From positions 24,784,804-24,848,803 of the forward strand of contig JBBCBC010000001.1 of NCBI GenBank assembly GCA_037126765.1: a stretch of 64,000 nucleotides of DNA, given 5' to 3'. Below, one piece after another: positions 23,201-34,745 of the stretch. The stretch comes from Stenogyne calaminthoides. Its lineage: Eukaryota; Streptophyta; Magnoliopsida; Lamiales; Lamiaceae. The notes under the pieces are model-generated. The model had not been told where the DNA came from. It ran no database searches and saw nothing but the letters and a program-made list of their open reading frames with translations. The first letter of the stretch is position 1. Each line of letters begins with the position of its first letter. Both the position numbers and the translations under genes were made by a program.

Positions 23201-24705
23201 TTTACACTCAATTACCTGGTTTTGATTATGTTGACACTTTTAGTCCCGTAATCAAACCCGTTATTGTTCGGGTTATACTCATTATTTTCCTCACCAACTC
23301 TTGGCCGCTATGTCAGTTGGATGTTGATAATGCCTTTCTTAATGGGGAAGTTGGTAAAGAGCTATACATGGTTCAACCACCGGGTTTTGAGTTTGGTCGA
23401 AATCTAGTTTGCAAGTTGAAAACATCACTATATGGATTGAAGCAAGCTTCTCGAGCTTGGACTTCAAAATTGGCTTCTGTTCTTAAGCTCCTTGGCTTCA
23501 CAACTTCCCGAGCCGACACCTCTCTATACATCAAAAACTCTTCAGGTTATACTATTCTGCTTTTGGCTTATGTTGACGATATTATTATCACAGGTTCAGA
23601 TTCCACTCAAGTTTCGAATATCATTACCGAATTGCATAAGTTCTTTTCTTTAAAGGACTTGGGCGAACTGAATTTCTTCCTTGGTGTTGAAATCAAGAAA
23701 TCCGGTACCTCTCTTCACTTATCTCAACAAAAGTATGTTCAGGATATTCTTCACCGAGCTGGAATGTTTGATGTCCACGGCTTGTCTACACCAATGATTT
23801 CGGGGAATCTCTTGTCACGATTTGAGGGGCAACCACACGTCAATGCTCAACAGTATCGCAGCATCTTTGGAGCATTGCAATACGCAACCGTGACAAGACC
23901 AGATATCTCGTATTCAGTGAATAAAGTAAGTCAATATATGCAACAGCCCCTTGACACGCATTGGAAAGCTGTGAAAAGAATTCTTAGATACCTTGCTGCT
24001 ACATCTAATCTCGGTCTCACATTTCGCCCATTTAAATCCCTAGAATTGGTGGTGTTTGCTGACGCTGATTGGGCGTCTGATCTTGATGATAGAAAATCGA
24101 CATCAGGGTACTGGATTTTCCTTGGAAACAATCTCATTTCATGGAGTTCTAAAAAGCAAGCCACAGTTTCAAGATCGAGTACCGAAGCGGAATATAGGAG
24201 CCTTGCTTATGCCACTTGTGAGGTAATGTGGATTCGATACTTACTGCAAGAACTTCGTATGCTCAAGACGAAGCCTTCGGTTATATGGATAGACAATCAA
24301 GGGGCAATATCTTTGGCATCAAACCCCGTATTTCATTCTAGAACTAAACATCTCGAGCTGGATCTTCACTTTGTTAGGGAGAAAGTCAACAACAAAGAAA
24401 TTCAAGTTCAACATGTCCCGAGTATCGATCAAGTTGCTGATACATTTACAAAACCTCTCTCCGGTCAATTCTTCGTTCGTCTCAAAAATAAACTTGGTGT
24501 GTTTCCTGTAGACGAGCTCGAATCGAGGGGACGTGAAAGAGAATGCAGGCCCATGGGCTCAACGGATGCAAGCCCAACAACTAAAGAATTGAGTCTCAGT
24601 CTTAGTCCAACGGATATAAATTTGAATCCTGACTCTAGCCTGCAGAAAAGGAGCATAGGCTGGTACAATAGTGTGCAACAGCCAGCTAAGGGATCAGAGG
24701 CATAA
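20267..24705 (+). pseudogene. Copia gag-pol polyprotein, broken
   Basis: Gag (20267 onward) with a CCHC knuckle CQICYRNNHTAEKC, then protease with WFPDSGANNH (catalytic DSG). The frame slips by one near 21690. The next frame holds the GAG-pre-integrase (WHSRLGHP) and the integrase core with its D, D (SDNGTEY) and E (NGRAERKHR). A TAG at 22275-22277 stands where the family has the Trp of a YWDDA-type motif. Further stops or slips follow near 22674 and 23040. RT and RNase H read openly from about 23040, with YVDDIII catalytic Asp pair and ADADWA / STEAEYR motifs. The last frame runs about 170 bp into the 3' LTR before stopping at 24705. It cannot make a full polyprotein. Confidence 0.92.
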
Positions 24706-24909
24706 AGACTTGTCTTTTATCTCCATGCAATAGGAAAGGGTCACATTGATGATTCTAGATAGTTCCCTCTATGTGTATATGTAGTGATTGTAAGCACATT
24801 TGATATCAATCTGAAATGAACAAAGAAATTAAAATGAAGCTTAGCTTTATCATCTTTTCCATTACTGTTTCATCTCTAACTTTATCTATGAGTAGTCACT
24901 ATCTTTTCA
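24534..24909 (+). repeat. 3' LTR of the copia element
   Basis: 376 bp, preceded by the purine tract GAGGGGACG and followed by target duplication ATCTC. Differs from the 5' LTR mainly in its first 265 bp. Confidence 0.95.
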
Positions 24910-25330
24910 ATCTCTCGTAGTGGCCAATTATCGAGGGGTTTAGCAGAGTCTCATATAGTGATTCTTCAGATGAATCAGACGATGAACCTGCAGGGGAGTT
25001 GTCAGGGGTCGGGTCGAGTTTTGGAATTAAACGTTGATCCGCCTCCCAAAATCAATATTCATATATCTGATGCTCCCAATATTTTTGAAAAAATGACCCT
25101 ATTGATGACGTCAAATCCCGACAGTCAAGTTAGAGAATGTTTACCGTCATCTGAGGTGGGACCTTTGGAAAAGATCGCGAAAGAATCCCGACTGTGCTCC
25201 GTCTGCTTAATTGCTCGGGAAAATCCAAATCACCTTCTAATCCCGTGCCCTGTGGCTGCCTCTGTGTGGGGTGCTATTAATGGTTGGCTTAGCTTGGTAA
25301 GGGTTCTTTCTTCTCTACATCTTTGAAGGA
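24910..25330 (+). pseudogene. LINE ORF1 remnant joined to ORF2 C-terminal zf-RVT
   Basis: After the copia target duplication the LINE resumes with ORF1-like sequence. From about 25190 it encodes CSVCLIARENPNHLLIPC followed by a VWGAINGWL motif, the Cys/His zinc-knuckle end (zf-RVT) typical of plant LINE reverse transcriptases. Everything normally between ORF1 and this domain is absent, so the parent LINE was already deleted, or was copied deleted, when the copia element entered. Stop codons interrupt the frame. Confidence 0.65.
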
Positions 25331-25615
25331 TCATTTTTTGGAGTTTTTAGAATCTGGAAGGAATGGGATATGGAGGAAAATTCTAAGTCTCATTTGCCAA
25401 GTACAGTCTGGAAGCTGTGGAAGTTTTCAAGGATAGTGAGTATATTCTGAACTCTCACTTTGACTTTTTCAGTTGCGTTCTATGATTGAGAAAATCAGTC
25501 TTTAATAAGTTTACCCAACAAATTGTAATCCTTAGTTTTATCATGCTTGTTTGTACTGATTTTGAGTACCCCTTATACTCAGTTATATATTTCATCTTTA
25601 CCATTAAAAAACCTA

Positions 25616-26098
25616 CGAGCACAAGGCTTCATCTGAAAATTCGAAAAAGACTATCCACCTCTCCCTCATTAAACTCGCATGGTCACAAATCACTCCTTCG
25701 AAACCTACAAATTATTATTGAATTCACATCACAAGTCACTCCTTTGAAACCAACAAGTTATTCTTGAATTCACATCACAAAAGCCTTATCAAATGTCTAG
25801 CTAGAGATGTTTTCATTTCCAAGAATTCGATGACTTCAATAAAATACCCAAAATTACAACTTTGATTCCACACTTTCTCAAACTTCAAACAACATTATTA
25901 TTAAAAGTAAAACCTAAATAACAAATAATATTAAATTTACATACATCACAAATAAAATACGAATAGTAAATTACTGTTCTCCTTATAATTTTCTAAAACC
26001 CCCCTCCATTGCATACCTAAATTGAATGCCACATTTGTTTTCCCTCAATACACAATCCAAACAACGCATACATATAATAACCAACCACTCCATGTACC
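25616..26098. other. Intergenic plus CYP86B1-like 3' flank
   Basis: AT-rich sequence without a credible ORF. TCACATCACAAGTCACTCC-type phrases repeat twice between 25680 and 25790 (GTCACAAATCACTCC and CACAAGTCACTCC, each followed by GAAACC). The right half probably holds the 3' UTR of the minus-strand P450. Confidence 0.4.
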
Positions 26099-29000
26099 CT
26101 AACAAGACACATTCTTGTGATACTTCTCAAGTTCATAATCATCACGCTTCTTCAAAACCACCTTCAACCCATACTTCATGTACATTGTTAGGGCCATTTT
26201 GGGCACCACCGGGTGGTTCTCCACCACCGCCACCCTATATCGGTACAAAATGGAGGCGGCGACGAACTTCATTTGGTAGTAAGCGAAGTCCTTGCCCAAG
26301 CAGAGGCGGGGGCCGCCGTTGAACGCCGTGAACTTGTAGGCGGACTCGCTCATGAAGCGACGGTCGCGCATCCACCGCTCCGGCTTGAACTCTCTGCAGT
26401 CTTTTCCCCAAATGCTCTCCATTCTACCCATTGCGTAGATTGCGTATACCACTTTTGTGCCCTTTTTCAGGGTTGTTCCATCTGGGAATTCATCATCTTC
26501 TACCACCTGCATATATACCAAATAATGATTTTGCAATTAATTTTTAATTAAATCTTTATTTCACATAGAAATTGATCGGTGCATGTATAATGCTAAATAG
26601 TTGAAATATTTCAAAATAAAAAGTAACTACTATAGAACCAAAAACAAGATCAAACATCTATGCATAGGCAAAAACTTCTATCTATAGCATGCAATTGATG
26701 AAATTTTTACTTAATTTTAATTAAAGTTTGACTCATTAAAAATAATATTAAAAAATATATATATTGTATTATATATAATGAGAAGTATTAATTCATATGA
26801 AGAAAAGTATTGGTTCATACAAAATAAATGTATAGTTAGTTTGTAGAGTAAAAAGTTAATAATTTCTCGGTTTTCAAAAATATAAGTTAATAATTTCTCC
26901 ATATACAACTAATACTTTTCAGCATATGAACCAATATTTTCATCACGTGAATTAATATTTTGCGGTTTTTTTTTTTTTGGTGATGCACCAAAAATTATGA
27001 AAAAATAAACATTGTTGATTTTTTATTTTTTTTTGTCAAAATTGCACCCCACATGTTACCCCTAGTCCGTCAAAATCTCAAGTTTCTCAAAATTGCACAT
27101 CGATCATACACTAATCCAATGAATTAGAATAGTAGATGAAACAAGTTTGAGATAATTAATTTTTTTTTAAAATGTGTAAATAGAACTAGTGTACAGTACG
27201 AACCTCCTTATGATTTCTCAATAAACAATTAATAATTTCAAAATATACAACTGATACTTTTCAGTATACAATACAATTTAATATTTTTCATCACATGAAG
27301 TAATACTTGGATCATTTTTTTAAGACTTACTAATAGGTATCAACTAACTAATAAGTACTACTACAAAATAGTTGCATATATCTAGGTGCATTGGACTTTT
27401 ACGTGCAACTTTGACTATATATGCAATTCCGTTTGTACCTATCATTAATTTTCTCATTTTTTAATTGATAGAATTTAGTTACAGTACTAACCTCCTTGTG
27501 ATCAACAGGCACAGAAGGGTACAATCTGAGAGCTTCCGACAAAGCAGCATGCAAGTACTCCATCTTCTTCACCTCCTCCGCCTTAAACACAAAATCCCCA
27601 CCGCGGCCGCCGTCTCTCTCCTTCACAATCCCACACACCTCCTCCAAAATCCTCTCCTCCACCGCCGGATTCCGGTCCAGCAACCAGAAAAACCAGCTCA
27701 GCGCCACCGACGACGTGTCCCTCCCCGCCAAGATAAAATTCACGCAAATATCCTTCAAAAACTTGTCCGAGAAGGCCGCCCCGTCGTCGTCCCTCAGCCC
27801 CATGAACACCGTCAGCAGATCCGACCGCTGCCTATCGCCGCCCAATGCGAGCTCCTTCTTCCTCACCCTGATCACGTCCTCCGCGAAACCGTCGACTCTC
27901 TTGATCGACTCCTTCAGCTTCCCTTCGCTCCCGATCGCCAAGTGCCTCATCGCCTTCCACACGAGCGTCGGCATCACGAACCGCGCGAACGTCGCCTCCG
28001 TCGCCGCCTCGAACGCGGTGGCGAACGGGATCTCAGGTAGGCCCGGGGTTAGGCACCCCGGGTCCACGCCGAAGGCGATCATGCAGACGTTGTCGAATGT
28101 TAGCCTCAGTAGAATATCCTAAGGATTAAAAAAATAGTGCGGGCTAGATTATAAACAGTAAAAGAGTTTATTTTGGTTTTGAATTGGGTTAATTGCACGA
28201 AACCTTCTCAATATTATGTGAAGACTTCTCGTTATTTGAAAATTGAACGACACCCCTTGTAATTTATAAAATTTAATAAATTCTCCCTTTTTTAGGAAAA
28301 AAGAGTTACCGATTTTATGTATTTTTATATTTCCCGTTATATCGTTTATAGTATACTCTCAAAATTTTAAAATTTATAAAAAAACAAGATACATGAAATA
28401 GATGAATACATTAGCTATTTTCTTTTTAAAGAAGAGAATTCGCTTAATTCTATAAACCACACAAAAGGGTTTTGCGCAATATTTCGAAATTGCGAGAGAA
28501 TTTCACAATTGTTTTAAACTTAAGAGAGGGTTTTGTGCAATTAACTCATTTTAATTTAATTGAAATTTTAATTAGATTAATTAACTCATTTTAATTTAAT
28601 TGAAATTTTAATTAGATTAAATAACTTTGTTATATAAATAAATAAATAAGTGAAAATATATTGTGAAGTCTTATGTACACCCAGTTACACCGTGCACTCA
28701 TAGTTCATTTTAAAAATGTGCGATATGTTATACTGAAAAATGCAATTTATTTAGAATGAATAGTGCAACTAACAATTATTCCATATTAATAGTTGCACGC
28801 TTCAGTGTAAATAAGTTACATTTTTCAATATAACGAATTGCACGTTTCTACTATGAGCTCATGGTGCACCTAGTGCATACAAGAGATAGACGCTAGTGTC
28901 AATTGTATATGAAAGAGGTCTGAAATTCGACTAGTCGATTTATTAAAAAAACAAATGCTCCGTTATTACCTGCAGATCAATGGAAGAAGGTTTTGGTGCA

Positions 29001-29575
29001 GAAGATTCAAGAACAGGGAGGAGGCGCTTGTGCACTAATTCCAGCAAAGAATCGGTGGTCATTCGGCGGAATTTGGCGGAATGAAATTCGAGGCTGGCGG
29101 TTTTCCTCTGCTTCTTCCACGTGTCATCATCGGCGCTGAAAATGCCGTCGCCCAACAGATCCCGCACGGTGTACCGAAAGTAGTCGCCTTTGGGGAAGTT
29201 AGTGAATTTGGTCTTGAGAAGGTACTCGAGGTTTGTTGGGTGGCAAGTGACGACGCAGTTGAGGTTCGTAAACCAGGGGCCTCGGAAGACGAAGGTCCCG
29301 TTTTTGCGTGCCAGGACGCGGGAGATCCACTCGTACATGTTCTCCCGAAGGCCTAGCACGAGGGAAGGGAGCATCCCGACGAGGGGCCAGCTTGGGAGGC
29401 CCTGCTGGCCCCTCTGGTGCACACAATGGATGATCGTCATAACTAGGAGAGCCACGCAGAGGTCCATCATTTGGATTTGGGACAAAAACGACAACAGATT
29501 ATAAAAGATTAATGGTGTCGTTGAATACCAAGAATATTCGAATTCAGTGGTGGAATTGAAACAACAAATATCCAT
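26099..29575 (-). CDS. CYP86B1: Cytochrome P450, CYP86B1-like fatty-acid omega-hydroxylase
   Basis: Three exons: 29575-28970, 28118-27492 and 26506-26099, with phase-0 GT-AG introns, giving 546 residues with no frame break; Arabidopsis CYP86B1 is of similar size. A hydrophobic N-terminal anchor (around residues 38-50) precedes LPSWPLVGMLP. The I-helix AGRDTSS is at about 333-339, the K-helix ExxR (EALR) at 397-400, FKPERW in exon 3, and the heme loop FNGGPRLCLG with the iron-ligand Cys at about 479. Strings such as NGTFVFRGPWFTNLNC and LTFDNVCMIAFGVDPGCL match CYP86B. In Arabidopsis CYP86B1 hydroxylates C22-C24 acyl chains in the ER for root and seed-coat suberin. The start at 29575 is preferred because it gives the family's longer N-terminus; 29470 or 29467 are alternatives. 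Introns carry MITEs. No tandem P450 is present. Confidence 0.93.
28186..28547. mobile_element. Foldback MITE in CYP86B1-like intron 1
   Basis: Left end GGGTTAATTGCACGAAACC, right end (reverse complement) GAGTTAATTGCACAAAACCC. Flanks TTTTGAATT and ATTTTAATT agree at 7 of 9 positions, suggesting Mutator-type 9-bp duplication. No coding capacity. Confidence 0.65.
28541..28620. repeat. Perfect 40-bp tandem duplication
   Basis: Two identical 40-bp units, 28541-28580 and 28581-28620, each starting TTAACTCATTTTAATTTAAT. The first unit begins inside the right end of the MITE, so the duplication arose after that insertion. Confidence 0.95.
28669..28886. mobile_element. MITE copy 1, GTGCACTCATAG family, intron 1
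   Basis: Left end TCTTATGTACACCCAG then GTGCACTCATAG; right end (reverse complement) TCTCTTGTATGCACTAGG then CATGAGCTCATAG. Both arms continue with ATACTGAAAAATGCAA-type sequence. A related copy lies at about 29955-30140. Confidence 0.65.
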
Positions 29576-30913
29576 GCTTCAATGAGGACAAGAGTGGTTG
29601 GGGAAATGGGAATTGAGTGGTGGAATTCTCATGTGTGAGTTATAATAAGGGGTTGTGGTGACTGAAATTTTGGGCATTGGTTTGATTTGGTGAGCGGAAA
29701 GGGACGAAACTTGTGAAATTAGTGGGTGTTACTAACTATATGTGGGATTTCTTACAACAGGGGGTTTTTAAAATCTAATCTACTCTCATTTATATGTATG
29801 TTTCTAGTGTTGTGATTTGAACATTTTTGAGTTGTTGGGAATAGTTGGCCTAAGTTTGTCAATTTCTGTTTTGTACAAGCACGCATCCTTTTTATTTGGG
29901 GATGTGTAGGTTGGTTAGCTACATTAATTAATTAATTAATGGCTAAGTTAGCATTTAGAAGCACTGTGCACTCGTAGTCTATTTTAAAATCATCTAACTT
30001 GTTATGCTGATTGGTGCAATTTATTTATACTGAATCGTGTAATTGCTTTTTCATATTAATAGTTGTATTTTTCAGTATGACAAACTGTATAATTCTAAAA
30101 TGCACTATAAGTGCATGGTGCACTTGGATGTACATGAGACTCACCTTTAATTAATTAATTTGGTTAAATATATTAGGACTTCCGGATGGACAAAATTTGT
30201 TCACCTTAATGATTTTCATTTAATAATTTTTTTTAAGGAATATGTCCTATGAGACCGACCGTTTCAAATTTTTTATTTATTTATTTAAATCCCAACACAA
30301 AAAATTATATACCTCTCAGGAAATGGCATATGTGAGTATTTGACACGAGAAGTTTAAAATGCGTGATGCGCCGTACACTTTTCTTATCCTCCCTAAAATG
30401 GTTACATCTATATAGAGAGATATCCGATTCAAGTGATAACGTGTACTTATGTCTCAAAAAACCTTGTGCAAAAAATATAAACCGTATATCAGATTGCAAC
30501 TATATAAAATATTATGTATTTTTAAAAAAAAATTGTTCCATAATTCAAATTTCATTAAAAGACCGTATATGCATGACCAGATGCACTATAACTCAAGTTT
30601 ATTTTTTAAACATTCACTTAATTTTAGGAAATTATAATTACATGTTTCAATATTAACTAGTTCTATATTCTAATAAAAGGTATTATATGTTTTAAAAAAT
30701 GAATTCGAATTGTAAAGTGCATTTAGTGTATATAACATCAAAATACGCAAATGCGTACTTGCATTTATAAAAATAAAAATAGCTACAAAACCATGAATGA
30801 AGAAAAGATCTTTATGTAATATCAACTTCTTATCTTATCCAAGAATCGTACTTTTCTTGTTGCAGTAGGAAATGTTGATCAAATTCCTAGCTAACGCGTC
30901 ATTTACCCATACA
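29576..30913. other. Upstream region of the CYP86B1-like gene
   Basis: Contains the P450 promoter by position, but no TATA box could be assigned with confidence. A second copy of the intron-1 MITE family sits at about 29955-30140. The rest is AT-rich with no supported gene. ORFs at 30305-30656 overlap each other on both strands and are low complexity. Confidence 0.45.
29955..30140. mobile_element. MITE copy 2, GTGCACTCATAG family
   Basis: GTGCACTCGTAGTCTATTTT on the left and, reversed on the right, TCTCATGTACATCCAAGTGC with CATGCACTTATAG. Same interior phrases (ATTAATAGTTG, TTTTTCAGTAT) as 28669-28886. The left end appears trimmed. Confidence 0.6.
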
Positions 30914-31034
30914 ATTGAGATGCCCAAACGGTTCGAACAGTCGGTTTCGATTTGTATTTTAGGCAAATTGAAACCGAATCGGCCGAAATATATGCCAGTT
31001 TCGGTTCGGTCGGTTCCGGTTCCAATTAGCCGGT

Positions 31035-31066
<32 letters not shown>

Positions 31067-34000
31067 TTGATAACTTGAATTAACTTTATCTTGAACTAAA
31101 TTTGATTTTATTCAACTAAACTTCAAAATATAAAGTGCAAAGTTTACATTTTACAACTTATAATACAAACAAAACATTGAAAGTTGAAGCATGTTTACAA
31201 TTTTTAAATTTAAGAATACAAATTATAGCTTACAAGTTACAACAATCTACAATTCTACATGTTTTAAAATTTAAATACTCAAAATATGTTGAGGCGCACT
31301 TGTATGAAACGGTGGTGAGATAGGGTATAATCTGAGCATTGACGTTTTAACACTTTGGGAGGAGTGAGTATTGATTTGTGCTAAAATGTACCCCGTCTCA
31401 TGCATGATACCGTCATATACGAGTTTTTGTCAAATATGTTGCACCTTACAAATTTACAAGTCGCAATTTACAAGTAAAATGGTAATAAATTAGTGTAAAA
31501 AAGGGAAAAAAAAGGGCTTGAGTATAATTTAAAATTTTAAACTTAGAAATTCTAAGTTAAAAACTTAAAAATATGTTGTCTACGTATCCTCTTAGATGGA
31601 ATCAAAGCTCACGTAGTTCTCTTACCTTTTAACTTACCTTCAAGCTCCTCAACTCTCAAGCATCACTTTCGCTTTCGGTGTCGTTCATCACCCCATCATC
31701 ACTTGAATCTATGCTAGCCGGTTGATCTTGTGTTCAATCTTCGACTTTCACTCAATCATCAAGCAAACATTGATTTTCTAAATGTTCAACTCTCAATTTT
31801 GAACGTCTTGGGTTCAATGTATGTCCACCCATACTAATGGCTCGTTCGACGGCTACGGTTGATATTGGGCATGCAAGTGTCTCTTTTACAATCGAAGACA
31901 ACACCGGAAAAATGATTGACCTCTTCGACCACCACTTCAAAATATCAAATTCATTTACTTCTAAAGTCATCTCCATTTGGAAAGATGATGTTAGATAAGA
32001 CTCAAATTCTATATAAGGATTCGAGTGTCACCTTGAACATTTTTGAGATCGTGAATCCAATAAACCTTGACACAAATTCAATACCACTACCACTACCACT
32101 GCCAGTAGTACTATATTCAAAAAACTCACTTATAGTTGAATCACAACTAGCACCACTAAAATCAACATTAATTTCACCACTTTGAATTTTATAATCTTTA
32201 AAAATATTCATAAGAAGTTGTTTAGCCCTAAGTGTAAGTTCACTAGGATTGGGGGTGTCACTATCTTTAATCGGAAATAAAGCATCATAATAAAATGTTA
32301 AGCATTCTTCCAAACCATCTAATCACATTCTAGGATTAAGTATACTAGCAATTAAATACACATCGGGTAAAAACATAAAATATTTCAACAATTTGACTCT
32401 CATTAAATTAGCAGTAGCATGACAGAACAAGTCATTTGAAGCATTACCATTCAACAAAATTGCAATTTTAATACAATGTTCTATAGCCAAATTAGAAGTA
32501 GGATAATAAACACCGGATAAATGTGTAGTAGCTTCACTAAACGTTTTCAACATCTCACATAAAGATTTACAACTATTCTATTGACTAGGAAAAAAAAGTA
32601 ATACCACATGCTTCTTGTGTGAAAAAATTGCATAATGCATTTCTATACTCATAAGATTGGTTTAACATCATATAAGTAGAATTCAAACTAATAGCAATAT
32701 CAAGTGAAAATTTTCTAAATTCAATTCAATAAGTATTAGAATACCTTTTCCATCTTTTAAAACTTTTGAATGTCTAACCAAATAAGAAAATGTGCTTCTA
32801 ATAGGGGCAAGATGTTATTTTAAAGCATTTGAACACACAAATTTTGGATATGACAAATACATCTAACATAGAAAAATCTTCCACTAATTGATGGTTGAGA
32901 AATTCGAATAAGTTCATCTAAACTAGTCGTATTAGAACTTGCATAATCAAATAAAATTGAAAATATTTTTATAGTAATGTTGTAATCTTCAAAAACCCTA
33001 TGTATTTTATGAGAAATATTAATAGCGCTATGTTCCACATCAAACTTCCCATATACAATTAACCACTTTTGCATAGTCCATGAATTATCAATCCAATGAC
33101 AAGTAATACCCATATAATGATGCTCTTGAACACTATCACTCCCAACATCCAAACATATATAATTTTTTGTTCTAATTTAGCAAACATATTAGTCAATTCA
33201 ATTATAATTTTGACCGTCAATTTATCAATATCAAGAGTAAGTGTAGAATACAAAAAAATAAAATTGCACTAGGATTATAAGCGGTCTTTACCCATTTTTC
33301 AAAACGAAGATCATTTGCAAAACAAAAAGGAAGATGTTCCTCACAAATTAATTTAGTCAATTCTCTTATAACAATTTTTTCATCATAACAAAATAAAGTA
33401 GTACTACTTACCTCACCACCATTGCAAGACGCCGAGAATCCACGTAGTTGCGTTTGATACGTAGCAATCTCAACTTTATCTGAATGCTTCGTCACCATAT
33501 GTTTTGTCAATGTTCCATAACCTCCACCTTGTTTGAAAGCATAAACCATATCACAATGGTTACAATAATTTTTGAACACATTTACTTTATCGGTTTTCAC
33601 CTTCTTGAAGTGAACAGAAAATATATCGGATTTAAGAATTTTTTTGGGATTGAGACCCTCCTCTTCCTCCTTCTCCCCCTCTGTCAAATTGTGTTTCTTC
33701 TTGAGCTCCACCCTCTTCATTACCACCACCAAGAAGCTTTTCTACTTTATCCCATCGAACCGCATTACCAAAGTGAGGTGGGCAGGTGGTAGAGGCGATA
33801 TTTGAAAATTGAAAGATATTGAACGCTTTCCTTTATTTTTTCTTCTTTCTCTTGAAGAAGACATTTTTTTTTTGTGTATAGTATAGTTGCTAAAAAAATA
33901 TTAATGAGGTATAGTATTAGTAGTATAACTATAAAGTATCAGTTAACTATAGAGTATCACTATATAATATAATATTGCAAGATGAAAAATTGATAATTAA

Positions 34001-34466
34001 CAAGAATAAGAATCTAGAGCATGCGAAAAGAGAGAAATTGATGCAATTGGATCAATTTGGTGTGAGAAATACACTAAAATGAAGCCACTATTTATAGAAG
34101 ATGAAAAAAATTAGATTTTTCAACTGTCAACAAATCTGAACCGTTGATTTCCAATGGTCAAAAAATCTGGACCGCAAATAACAAAATTGACCGTTGAAAC
34201 CGGCGGTTCCGAACCGAAACCGCCGATTCGGCCGGTGTTCGATTCCAACTGCTATTTTCTTTGGACCGTCGATTACCAACGGTCATTTTTTTGGACCGTT
34301 CGATCATGATTTTAAAATTAAAAAAATAATAATAAATAATAAATCGGCGGTTCGCACCGATAAACCACCGGTTCTGGTTTTTCAAACCTTGGAATCGAAA
34401 CCAAACCGCCAATTATTTGGTTTCGATTCCAGTTCCCGCGGGTTTCGGTTCGGTTGGGCAAGTCTG
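30914..34466 (-). mobile_element. hAT transposon, RICESLEEPER-like, decayed
   Basis: About 3.55 kb. Ends are near-inverted: left TGCCCAAACGGTTCGAAC (from 30921), right (reverse complement) TTGCCCAACCGAACCGAAAC. Subterminal regions are rich in CGGTTCGGTTTCGG-type motifs in both orientations. The 7-bp string CCATACA borders both ends (30907-30913 and 34467-34473), a candidate target duplication one base short of the usual eight. Inside is a minus-strand BED-finger transposase pseudogene. The left subterminal region also carries an (AT)n run at about 31040-31066. Confidence 0.75.
31752..33732 (-). pseudogene. BED zinc-finger hAT transposase, decayed
   Basis: Fragments in several frames on the minus strand. 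33732-33217 has a BED finger (CNHC...HMVTKH) after an acidic N-terminus. 33152-32820 has ITCHWIDNSWTMQKW, typical of RICESLEEPER/DAYSLEEPER-like proteins. 32553-32002 holds the middle region. 31976-31752 holds the hAT dimerisation domain, with FPVLSSIVKETLACPISTVA and RSKLRVEHLENQCLL. Stops and frame changes separate the pieces, so no active protein is expected. Family role: cut-and-paste transposition; some domesticated relatives regulate growth, but nothing here suggests domestication. Confidence 0.85.
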
Positions 34467-34527
34467 CCATACACGGAAGGTAGGTCTAGGATTTTAAATG
34501 AGGTGGACAATAGATAATAATAAGAGC

Positions 34528-34745
34528 TAGGGGTGTTCACGGTACATACCTAAATGAATATTAAAAAATATTCATGTTTGTATCGAAATTCTGTTATTTT
34601 AAAGTTCGAGTGTTTGTGCTCATATCGAAATTTCGGTAAAGATTGGTACAAATTTATTATTTTTCGTTATGGAACGGAACAGAATTTCGTTTATAACAGA
34701 ACTGGATCGAAATGGAACAGATCGGAATGGAAAAATAGATATATT
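34528..34745. repeat. Second hAT-like terminus (TAGGGGTG)
   Basis: TAGGGGTGTTCACGGTAC followed by ATCGAAATTTCGG and GGAACGGAACAG motifs looks like the left end of another hAT-like element directly beside the 30914-34466 copy. Its right end was not found. From 34746 to 35547 I see only AT-rich sequence and the probable 5' flank of the Mutator-like gene. Confidence 0.45.

Larger units (their letters stand above)
19808..24909 (+). mobile_element. Complete Ty1/copia retrotransposon, 5.1 kb
   Basis: 5' LTR 19808-20183 and 3' LTR 24534-24909, both 376 bp, starting TGAAAGAG and ending CTTTTCA. I count about 12 mismatches, nearly all in the left two-thirds. Perfect 5-bp target duplication ATCTC at 19803-19807 and 24910-24914. 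PBS at 20184, polypurine tract GAGGGGACG just before the 3' LTR. Domain order GAG-PR-INT-RT-RH defines Ty1/copia. The coding region is broken, so this copy is non-autonomous, but the structure is complete. Confidence 0.96.
19020..25615 (+). mobile_element. Deleted L1-type LINE, split by a copia element
   Basis: The 5' segment (about 19020-19807) encodes an ORF1-like RRM protein; the 3' segment (24910 to about 25615) continues ORF1-like sequence and then passes abruptly into the C-terminal zinc-finger end of an L1 reverse transcriptase. The endonuclease and reverse-transcriptase domains between are missing. A 5.1-kb Ty1/copia element interrupts it with duplicated ATCTC. The 3' end, with TTGTAATCC and GAGTACCCCTTATACTC, resembles plant LINE tails. 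The exact 5' end and target duplication were not found. Confidence 0.7.

Noticed and set aside
27465..28122. Long + strand ORFs (191 and 135 codons) opposite the P450
   Set aside because: They are antisense shadows of the GC-rich second exon of the CYP86B1-like gene; no domain or homology is visible.
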